NCBI GenBank assembly: GCA_016716425.1
Contig: JADJWJ010000013.1
Coordinates: forward strand, 1 to 64,000
Direction of reading: 5' to 3'
Length of the DNA stretch: 64,000 nt
From: Betaproteobacteria bacterium
Lineage (GTDB): Bacteria; Pseudomonadota; Gammaproteobacteria; Burkholderiales; Casimicrobiaceae
The notes below the pieces were generated by a model that searched no databases, had not been told where the DNA came from, and worked only from the letters and a program-made list of their open reading frames with translations. A program made the translations under genes and the position numbers. Within the stretch, counting starts at the first letter, position 1. Each line of letters begins with the position of its first letter. This document shows, piece after piece, positions 25,045 through 32,037 of this stretch.

Positions 25045-25542
25045 TCACGCGCCTTTCGCGCGGCGCTCGGCGACGCGCGCGCGGATCTTCTCGGCCACGA
25101 TCGGATGCACGAAGTGGGAGACGTCGCCGCCGAACTTCGCGATCTCGCGGACGATCGTCGCCGAGATGAACGTGTACTGCTCGCCCGGCGTGAGGAACAG
25201 CGTCTCGACGTCGGGGTAGAGGCGCCGGTTCATGCCGGCCATCTGGAACTCGTACTCGAAGTCCGACACGGCACGCAGGCCCCGCAGGATGATCTTCGCG
25301 CCCTGCGCGTGGACGAAGTCCATCAGCAGCGACGAGAAGCCGATCACCTCGACGTTGGCGAACGGGGCCACGACGTCGCGCGCCATCGCAACGCGCTCGG
25401 CGGCCGTGAAGAACGGGTGCTTGGCCTCGCTGTCCGCGACGCCGACGATCACGCGGTCGAACACGTGCGACGCACGGCGGACCAGGTCCTCGTGGCCGCG
25501 CGTGAACGGGTCGAACGTGCCGGGGTAGACGACCTTGATCAT
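25045..25542 (-). CDS. coaD: Phosphopantetheine adenylyltransferase
   Basis: 165 residues from the ATG at 25542. It shows the nucleotidyltransferase motif GTFDPFTRGHEDL (residues 7-19), ILRGLRAVSDFEYEFQMAGMNR in the substrate site and ISATIVREIA near the end. It catalyses the fourth step of coenzyme A synthesis. Its start overlaps the rsmD stop (ATGA), a conserved rsmD-coaD-ferredoxin arrangement. Confidence 0.95.
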   Translation of the reverse strand: MIKVVYPGTFDPFTRGHEDLVRRASHVFDRVIVGVADSEAKHPFFTAAERVAMARDVVAPFANVEVIGFSSLLMDFVHAQGAKIILRGLRAVSDFEYEFQMAGMNRRLYPDVETLFLTPGEQYTFISATIVREIAKFGGDVSHFVHPIVAEKIRARVAERRAKGA

Positions 25543-26132
25543 CGGGGGCGGGGGGCGGCGGCGGGTTCGGGGGGTGCCGCGGCCTCGCCGCGGCGCAGCA
25601 GATGATAATGCACGTGCCCGGCCTTCGCGTGTCGGTGCAAGGCGAGCGGCGGCGGCGGCGCGAGCGCGCGCGGCGCCTCCGCGTAGACGAAGCCGCCGGG
25701 CGCGAGATGCGCGTCGCACGCGGGGAGCAGCCAGGGCCACGGGTCCTCGGCGAACGGCGGGTCGGCGAAGATCACGTCGAAACGCCTCGTGTCTCGGGCG
25801 AGCCACGTCCGGACGTCGGCGACCGCGACCTCGAGGCCCGCCGCGCCGAACGCCTCGCCCGTGCGCGCGATGGCGCGCGCAGCCGCCGGGTCGCGCTCGA
25901 CCGCGACCGCGGCCGCGGCACCCCGGGACAGCGCCTCCAGCGACAGCGCGCCGCTGCCGGCGTAGAGGTCGAGTGTGGCGAGTTCGGTCAGGTCCTGTCC
26001 GAGCCAGTTGAACAGCGTTTCGCGCACCCGATCAGGTGTCGGGCGCAAGCCGGGCGCGCGCGGCAGCCGGATCACCCGGCCGCGGAAGCGCCCGCCGATG
26101 ATCCTGACGCGATGGGTGGACGGTTGGGCCAT
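25539..26132 (-). CDS. rsmD: 16S rRNA (guanine966-N2)-methyltransferase
   Basis: 197 residues from the ATG at 26132. Opening RVRIIGGRFRGRVIRLP, SAM motif DLYAGSGALSLEALSRGA and catalytic FADPPF are visible. It methylates G966 of 16S rRNA during small-subunit assembly. It diverges from ftsY across 75 bases, the normal arrangement. The Pro/Ala-rich C-terminal tail is a minor oddity. Confidence 0.93.
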   Translation of the reverse strand: MAQPSTHRVRIIGGRFRGRVIRLPRAPGLRPTPDRVRETLFNWLGQDLTELATLDLYAGSGALSLEALSRGAAAAVAVERDPAAARAIARTGEAFGAAGLEVAVADVRTWLARDTRRFDVIFADPPFAEDPWPWLLPACDAHLAPGGFVYAEAPRALAPPPPLALHRHAKAGHVHYHLLRRGEAAAPPEPAAAPRPR

Positions 26133-26207
26133 GGGCGGGGCAGGGGGGTGGAACCGGTAGAATTCTATCCGGCGCCTCTCCGGCGTCCCGCCTCGCCCCG
26201 AATCCCC

Positions 26208-27176
26208 GTGTTCGACCTCTTCAAGAAGAAACCGGCCGACGCGCCGGCCGCGCCGGCCGCGCCGCAGCGCTCGTGGACCGAGCGGCTGAAGGCGGGGCTG
26301 GGACTCACGCGCGGAAAGCTCGCGGGCGCGCTGACCGGCGTCTTCTCCCGGAAGGTGCTCGACGACGAGGCGCTCGAGGAACTCGAATCGGCGCTGTTGA
26401 CCGGCGACGTCGGCGTCGACGCGACCGCGCACCTGCTCGACGACCTGCGCGGCCGCTGGAAGCGCGCGGGCGACGACGCCGATCCCCGCACCGAACTGGC
26501 AGGCGCGCTGGTCGACCTTCTGGCGCCGCTCGAGCGACCGTTGGTGATCGGGAGCGAGCGCCCGTTCGTGATCATGCTGACGGGCGTCAACGGCGCCGGC
26601 AAGACGACGTCGATCGGCAAGCTCGCCAAGTGGCTGCAGCAACAGCAGCTGACGGTGCTGCTCGCGGCCGGCGACACGTTCCGGGCGGCCGCCCGCGAGC
26701 AACTCGCCGCGTGGGGCGAGCGGAACCACGTCGCCGTGATCCAGCAGGCGGGGGGCGACGCGGCGTCGGTCGTCTTCGACGCGATCGGCGCGGCGAAGGC
26801 GCGCGGCGTGGACGTGGTCCTGGCCGACACGGCCGGCCGGCTGGCCACGCAGAGTCACCTCATGGACGAGTTGCGCAAGGTCAAGCGCGTGATCGGCAAG
26901 GCGCAGGAAGGCGCGCCGCACGAGGTGCTGCTGGTGCTCGACGCCAATACCGGCCAGAACGGGCTGGCCCAGGTAAAGGCATTCGATGCGGCCGTCGGCC
27001 TGACGGGCCTCATCGTCACCAAGCTGGACGGCAGCGCCAAGGGCGGCGTGGTGGCCGCCATCGCCAAGCAGCATCCGGTGCCCATCAAGTTCATCGGCGT
27101 GGGGGAAGGCATCGACGATCTGCGCCCGTTCGCGGTCCGGGAGTTCGTCGACGCGCTGCTGCCCGCCACCATCTGA
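26208..27176 (+). CDS. ftsY: Signal recognition particle receptor FtsY
   Basis: 322 residues from a GTG at 26208, giving MFDLFKKKPADAP, the usual membrane-targeting start. The acidic A domain is nearly absent, so the protein is far shorter than the 497 residues of E. coli FtsY, as in many betaproteobacteria. The N domain (SWTERLKAGLGLTRGKLAGAL) and G domain follow, with GVNGAGKTTSIGKLA, DTAGRL, TKLDGSAKGG and GVGEGIDDLRPF. It docks SRP-ribosome complexes at the membrane. No Shine-Dalgarno site is evident. ftsE and ftsX, which often follow, are missing. Confidence 0.94.
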   Translation: MFDLFKKKPADAPAAPAAPQRSWTERLKAGLGLTRGKLAGALTGVFSRKVLDDEALEELESALLTGDVGVDATAHLLDDLRGRWKRAGDDADPRTELAGALVDLLAPLERPLVIGSERPFVIMLTGVNGAGKTTSIGKLAKWLQQQQLTVLLAAGDTFRAAAREQLAAWGERNHVAVIQQAGGDAASVVFDAIGAAKARGVDVVLADTAGRLATQSHLMDELRKVKRVIGKAQEGAPHEVLLVLDANTGQNGLAQVKAFDAAVGLTGLIVTKLDGSAKGGVVAAIAKQHPVPIKFIGVGEGIDDLRPFAVREFVDALLPATI

Positions 27177-27483
27177 CGAGCGACGCCAGCGCCACGAAGC
27201 GAGCGCTCGCTTACTTCGAAACCGTTGACAAACGGCGGCCGGGGCGCACCGATGAGGCCGACACGTCGGTCGACGCGGCCGGCGCCCCGCGCAACGCGCA
27301 CCTCGCCGGTCGGCCCCTGGCGCGACTGCAGCCCCTCCGGGCGCAGTTCGTCGCATCGTGCCTGCACCCCGTCACGCAGCCTGCTAGCGTGGTTGGCGGT
27401 CGCGCCCCCGTCGTTCTGGAATCCGGCTGTCGAAGGGTTGGTCGAGCTAACCCGACCAAATCACTCGGGAACCAATTCCGGAC

Positions 27484-27510
27484 TTAGCACTCTAATCCGT
27501 CGAGTGCTAA
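27484..27510 (+). promoter_or_regulatory. CIRCE operator (HrcA binding site) upstream of rpoH
   Basis: TTAGCACTC-N9-GAGTGCTAA is a perfect match to the CIRCE consensus, ending 71 bases before the rpoH ATG. HrcA repressor binds CIRCE at groE and dnaK operons; placing it on rpoH puts the heat-shock sigma factor under HrcA. The rest of 27177-27581 (405 bp) holds a TTGACA at 27226 without a clear -10 and no credible gene. Confidence 0.93.
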
Positions 27511-27581
27511 ACTGGTGTCGGGTGCCGGCAGGGACTGCGCAAGAATCCCTGCCCGCGCGATGCCGCAAAAGGAGACCTTGC

Positions 27582-28442
27582 ATGACGAGTACGACGCTGG
27601 CTTTCCCCACACCCGCATCGCTGGGGAGCCTCGACCATTACATCCAGGCCGTGAACCGCTTCCCGCTGCTGACGGCGGAAGAGGAGACCGCGCTCGGCCG
27701 GCGCCTCAAGTCGCACGACGACCTGGACGCCGCTCGGCAGCTCGTGCTGTCGCACCTGCGGCTGGTGGTCGCCGTGTCGCGCAACTACCTGGGCTACGGG
27801 CTGCCGCAGGCGGACCTGATCCAGGAAGGCAACGTGGGCCTGATGAAGGCGGTGCGCCGTTTCGACCCGGAGCGCGGCGTGCGGCTGGTGTCGTTCGCGC
27901 TGCACTGGATCCGCGCCGAGATGCACGAGTACATCCTGCGCAACTGGCGGCTGGTGAAGGTCGCCACGACCAAGGCGCAGCGCAAGCTCTTCTTCAACCT
28001 GCGCAGCATGAAGGCCAGCTCGGCGGCGCTGTCCGTCGCCGAAGCCAAGGCGATCGCGAAGGACCTGGGCGTCAAGCCCGAGGAAGTCGTCGAGATGGAG
28101 ACGCGCCTCGGCGGCCGTGACCTCGCGCTCGACCCGACACCGGGCGACGAGGAGAACTTCGTGTCGCCGATCGCCTACCTGACCGACAGCGAGGACGAGC
28201 CGGCGCAGATCCTGATCCGCGAGGAAACGGCGACGAACCGCACGAAGGGCCTGCAGACCGCGCTCGCGAAGCTCGACGCCCGCAGCCGCCGGATCATCGA
28301 GGCGCGCTGGCTGCGCGAGGACGATTCGGCCGCCACGCTGCAGGACCTGGCCGACGAGTACGGCGTGTCCGCCGAGCGGATCCGCCAGATCGAGAGCAAG
28401 GCGATGAAGACGATGCGCAGCCAGATGGCCGCGGCCGCCTGA
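27582..28442 (+). CDS. rpoH: RNA polymerase heat-shock sigma factor sigma-32
   Basis: 286 residues; ATG at 27582 with AAAAGGAG upstream. Region 1.2/2 is present (LDHYIQAVNRFPLLTAEEE, DLIQEGNVGLMKAVRRFDPERGVRLVSFALHWIRAEMHEYILRNWR), the diagnostic RpoH box QRKLFFNLR follows, and region 4.2 ends in a helix-turn-helix with EYGVSAERIRQIESKAMK. It directs transcription of chaperones and proteases. A CIRCE operator lies upstream and a terminator directly after, so it is a single-gene unit. Confidence 0.97.
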   Translation: MTSTTLAFPTPASLGSLDHYIQAVNRFPLLTAEEETALGRRLKSHDDLDAARQLVLSHLRLVVAVSRNYLGYGLPQADLIQEGNVGLMKAVRRFDPERGVRLVSFALHWIRAEMHEYILRNWRLVKVATTKAQRKLFFNLRSMKASSAALSVAEAKAIAKDLGVKPEEVVEMETRLGGRDLALDPTPGDEENFVSPIAYLTDSEDEPAQILIREETATNRTKGLQTALAKLDARSRRIIEARWLREDDSAATLQDLADEYGVSAERIRQIESKAMKTMRSQMAAAA

Positions 28443-28466
28443 ACACATTTCGCCTCCCGCAACAGC

Positions 28467-28491
28467 AAACGCCGGCTTCTTGCCGGCGTTT
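28467..28491 (+). terminator. Rho-independent terminator after rpoH
   Basis: AAACGCCGGC-TTCTT-GCCGGCGTTT, a 10-bp perfect stem with its own T-ended arm, 25 bases after the rpoH stop. Confidence 0.85.
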
Positions 28492-28776
28492 GTCATTGCG
28501 CGGCGCGAACGCGCACGGTGCGCCGCTCGCCGCAGGCTGTCGGCCCGCACACGCGCGCTACCGAGCGGGGAGCGCAGCGACCTGCGATCGGCGCGCTTCG
28601 TGCCTTTTCCGCGGGGAAAACGCCGGGCCTCGGCTCGTTGACAGTCAGGATGACGCGGTGCCGGCGTGTCGCCTCGCGGCGTCGACTCGCACTCGCCGTC
28701 GATCCCCCGCTTCGCGGGGCCCCTCGCCGGCTGCTCGCGCCACCGCCCCAGGGTTTCCCCGCTGACTGCCGTCGGA

Positions 28777-28823
28777 CGCAAATCGTGCAAGCGGGCGCGC
28801 GGCGCCCCGCCGCACGATTTGCG
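28777..28823. repeat. Inverted repeat CGCAAATCGTGC / GCACGATTTGCG after kup
   Basis: Two perfect 12-base arms (28777-28788 and 28812-28823) enclose a GC-rich loop that can pair further. It ends four bases before the kup stop, so it lies in the 3' end of the kup transcript and may be its terminator or a stabilising stem. The remainder of 28443-28776 shows no gene. Confidence 0.7.
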
Positions 28824-28827
28824 GACG

Positions 28828-30708
28828 TCACAATTCCACCTGGGTGCCGAGTTCGACGACGCGGTTGGTCGGGATCCGGAAGAACTCCGACGCCTTCACT
28901 GCGTTCTTCGACATCGACGCGAACAGCTTTTCGCGCCACAGCGCCATGCCGGGGCCCACGGTCGGGATCAGCGTCTCGCGCGACACGAAGAAGCTCGTCT
29001 CCATCATGTCGAACGCGAAGCCGCGGCGGCCGGACTCCTCGAGGAGCGCCGGCACGTCCGGGTCCTCCTTGAATCCGTAGTAGGCGAGGAACTGGTAGAA
29101 GTCGCAGCCGAGCGTCCGGATCTCGATGCGCTCGTCGCTCGGCACGTAGGGAATGTCGCGGATGACGACGGTCAGGAACACGACGCGCTCGTGCAGCACC
29201 TTGTTGTGCTTCAGGTTGTGCAGCAGCGCGTGCGGCACGCGGTTGGGCGTGGACGTCATGAACACCGCCGTGCCCTCGACGCGCGTCGGCGGCGCGACCT
29301 CGATGCTCTGGATGAACACGTCGAGCGGCAGCGCGTCCTCGGCCAGCTTGTCCATCAGCAGGTTGCGCCCGCGCTTCCACGTCGTGAGCAGCGTGAACAC
29401 GACGGCGCCGATCACGAGCGGGAACCAGCCGCCCTCGGGGATCTTGAGCGAGTTCGCCGCGAGGAACGCGAGGTCGATGAACACGAGCGGCACGGCGATG
29501 GCGACAGCGAGGGCGGCCGGCCACTGCCACAGCCGCACCATCACCGTGTAGATGAGGATCGAGTCGATCAGCATCGCGAGCGTGACGGCGATGCCGTAGG
29601 CCGCCGCGAGGTTCTCCGACTTGCGGAACGCCGCCACGAGCAGCACGACGGCCAGGAACAGCGACCAGTTGATGAACGGCACGTAGATCTGCCCGATCTG
29701 CCGCTCCGACGTATGCTCGATCTGCAGGCGTGGACAGTAGCCCATCTGGATCGCCGCGCGCGTCAGCGAGAAGGTCCCGGAAATGACCGCCTGCGACGCG
29801 ATCACCGTCGCGCACGTGGCGAGGACGACGAGCGGGATCAGCGCCCACGACGGCGCCAGCAGGTAGAACGGGTTCTTGATCGTCTCCGGGTCGGACAGGA
29901 TCAGCGCGCCCTGACCGAAGTAGTTGATGACCAGCGCCGGCATCACGAAGTACAGCCACGCCCGGCGGATCGGCGGCCGCCCGAAGTGGCCCATGTCCGC
30001 GTACAGCGCCTCGGTGCCGGTTACGGCCAGCACGACCGCGCCCAGCGACAGGAAGGCCGGAACCGGCGCACCGGCGAAGAACCCGACCGCGTACGTCGGG
30101 TTCAGCGCGGCGAGGATCGCCGGCTCCTGCGCGATCTCCCAGAGGCCGAGCACGGCGAGCACGACGAAATACACGCACATCACCGGCCCGAAGAACATGC
30201 CCACGCTCGCGGTGCCGTGCTTCTGGATCGCGAACAGCCCCGCGATGATCGCCAGCGTGACCGGCACGACGAACGGGTGCAGCGCCGGCGTGATGATCTC
30301 GAGGCCCTCGACGGCGGAGAGGACCGAGATCGCCGGCGTGATCATGCCGTCGCCGTAGAACATCGCCGCGCCGAAGATGCCGAAGCCGACCAGCCACCAG
30401 CGCCGGCTGTGGCCGCGGTCGAGGCCCCGCGACACCAGCGCGGTCAGCGCGAGGATGCCGCCCTCGCCGTTGTTGTCGGCGCGCATGATGAGCATGATGT
30501 ACTTGAGCGTCACGATGACGATCAGCGCCCAGAACACCACGGACAGCACGCCGTAGACGTTTTCCGGCGTGAGCGCGAGCGCGTGCGCGCCGGTGAAGGC
30601 CGTGCGCAGCATGTACAGCGGGCTCGTGCCGATGTCACCGTAGACGACGCCGATCGCGCCGACGACCAGGGCGGCCGTGCGCTTGGGATCGGCAGCGGCG
30701 GTGCTCAA
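28828..30708 (-). CDS. kup: Low-affinity potassium transporter Kup
   Basis: 626 residues from a TTG at 30708, which gives the typical Kup length (about 622-630); no ATG or GTG is available before the conserved VVGAIGVVYGDIGTSPLYMLR. Twelve membrane segments follow with ADNNGEGGILALTAL, FYGDGMITPAISVLSAVEG and GTEALYADMGHFG, then a cytoplasmic C-terminal domain. It is a proton-coupled K+ importer. No clear ribosome site precedes the TTG, which lies 33 bases after the ntrX-like stop, so translation may be coupled. The start remains uncertain by several codons. Confidence 0.9.
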   Translation of the reverse strand: MSTAAADPKRTAALVVGAIGVVYGDIGTSPLYMLRTAFTGAHALALTPENVYGVLSVVFWALIVIVTLKYIMLIMRADNNGEGGILALTALVSRGLDRGHSRRWWLVGFGIFGAAMFYGDGMITPAISVLSAVEGLEIITPALHPFVVPVTLAIIAGLFAIQKHGTASVGMFFGPVMCVYFVVLAVLGLWEIAQEPAILAALNPTYAVGFFAGAPVPAFLSLGAVVLAVTGTEALYADMGHFGRPPIRRAWLYFVMPALVINYFGQGALILSDPETIKNPFYLLAPSWALIPLVVLATCATVIASQAVISGTFSLTRAAIQMGYCPRLQIEHTSERQIGQIYVPFINWSLFLAVVLLVAAFRKSENLAAAYGIAVTLAMLIDSILIYTVMVRLWQWPAALAVAIAVPLVFIDLAFLAANSLKIPEGGWFPLVIGAVVFTLLTTWKRGRNLLMDKLAEDALPLDVFIQSIEVAPPTRVEGTAVFMTSTPNRVPHALLHNLKHNKVLHERVVFLTVVIRDIPYVPSDERIEIRTLGCDFYQFLAYYGFKEDPDVPALLEESGRRGFAFDMMETSFFVSRETLIPTVGPGMALWREKLFASMSKNAVKASEFFRIPTNRVVELGTQVEL

Positions 30709-30740
30709 TTTGCGGATCCGGCGCGCGTCCGGCGGCGGCG

Positions 30741-32024
30741 TCAGGCGCTCTCGTCCGTGCGGCGCGAGAAGCGGATGTTGAGCTGCTTCAGCTTGCGGTA
30801 GAGGTGCGTGCGCTCGAGCCCCGCCTTCTCGGCGACCTTGCTCATGTTGCTCTGCTCGCGGCCGAGCAGCTGTTCGAAGTAGATGCGCTCGAACGCCTCG
30901 CGCGCCTCGCGCAGCGGCAGCTCGAAGAAGCGCGACGTGATCTCCGGCGCGAGCGACGGGCTGGGTGACGCCGCCTCGCCGAGGACACGCTTGACGTGCT
31001 CGGTCGTGATCTCGCCGCGCAGCAGCGCCAGGTTCTGCATGAAGCCGGCCAGGTGGTCGAGGTTGCCCGGCCAGTACGCGTTCGACAGCGCGGTGAGCGC
31101 CGCGGGCGGCAATGCGGCGAGCAGCGGCGCGCCCGCGTCGTCCCGGGCGGCCTCGCGCCAGAACCGCTCGATCAGGAGCGGGATGTCCTCGCGCCGTTTG
31201 CGCAGCGGCGGCAGCACGACGGCGCCCGGCGACAGCTGCGCCAGCAGCGCCGGGTCGAAGCGGCCCTCGGTGGCCATGTTGCCGAGCGCCTCGCTGCTCG
31301 TGCAGACGAGCGTCACGTTCTGCTTCTCGAGCTTCGGCAGCAGGAACGCGAGCCCGCGCTGCTCGATCCGCGAGTACTGGCCGATTTCCGGGCAGAACAG
31401 CACGCCCTCGCGCGCCTCTTCGATCAGCGCGAGTGGGTTGGCGGTCAGCCGCTGGCCGTTCGCGAGCGCGATCCACGGCGCCTCGGCGGGCTGCAGCGCC
31501 CGCGCCGCGGTCTCGTGGCCGGTGCCCGGCTCGCCCATGATCAGCACCGGGCGCCGCGCCGCCAGCAGGCTCTCCAGCGCGCGCTCGGTCTCGCGGACGG
31601 CGGCGCCCGTGCCGAGCGCCGCGAGCGAGATCCGCCGCGGCTCCTGCGCGGCCGCGCTCTTCAGCGCGCGCGCGATCGTCGTCAGGAGCTTCTGCAGGCC
31701 GATCGGCTTCTCGAGGAAGTCGAATGCGCCGATCTTCGTCGCGTCGACGGCGGTCTCGATCGTGCCGTGGCCGGACATCATGATCACCGGCATCGTCAGC
31801 TGCCCGCTCGCGCCCCATTCGCGCAGCAGCGTGACGCCATCGGTGTCCGGCATCCAGATGTCGAGCAGCACGAGCGCGGGCTGCTGCCGCGCTCGCCACG
31901 CGCGCGCCTCGGCGGCGTTCTCGGCAAGCGCGACGCGATAGCCCTCGTCCTGCAGGATCTCGGACAGGAGCTCGCGGATGCCGACTTCGTCGTCGACGAT
32001 GAGGATTTCGCGGGCGATGGCCAT
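30741..32024 (-). CDS. ntrX: NtrX-like response regulator with degenerate AAA+ domain
   Basis: 427 residues. The receiver domain (1-120) is complete: DDE at 11-13, phospho-acceptor Asp55, Ser84 and Lys106. The central AAA+ domain is decayed: Walker A reads GEPGTGHE with His170 where Lys is required, Walker B reads VLFCPEI instead of LFLDEI, and the segment that should carry the sigma-54 loop GAFTGA is missing (only about 42 residues between the motifs). RKRREDIP is retained. The C-terminus has a Fis-type HTH (NMSKVAEKAGLERTHLYRKLK). It is therefore unlikely to activate sigma-54 promoters; it probably binds DNA directly. It pairs with ntrY, 14 bases upstream. Confidence 0.88.
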   Translation of the reverse strand: MAIAREILIVDDEVGIRELLSEILQDEGYRVALAENAAEARAWRARQQPALVLLDIWMPDTDGVTLLREWGASGQLTMPVIMMSGHGTIETAVDATKIGAFDFLEKPIGLQKLLTTIARALKSAAAQEPRRISLAALGTGAAVRETERALESLLAARRPVLIMGEPGTGHETAARALQPAEAPWIALANGQRLTANPLALIEEAREGVLFCPEIGQYSRIEQRGLAFLLPKLEKQNVTLVCTSSEALGNMATEGRFDPALLAQLSPGAVVLPPLRKRREDIPLLIERFWREAARDDAGAPLLAALPPAALTALSNAYWPGNLDHLAGFMQNLALLRGEITTEHVKRVLGEAASPSPSLAPEITSRFFELPLREAREAFERIYFEQLLGREQSNMSKVAEKAGLERTHLYRKLKQLNIRFSRRTDESA

Positions 32025-32037
32025 CGTCGCGCGCGCC

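Noticed and set aside
27225..27231. TTGACA as rpoH -35 box
   Set aside because: No -10 box at a suitable distance, and the site is over 350 bases from the start.
28443..28776. Possible gene or RNA between rpoH and kup
   Set aside because: Frames on both strands are short or Arg-rich; only terminator and inverted repeat could be supported.
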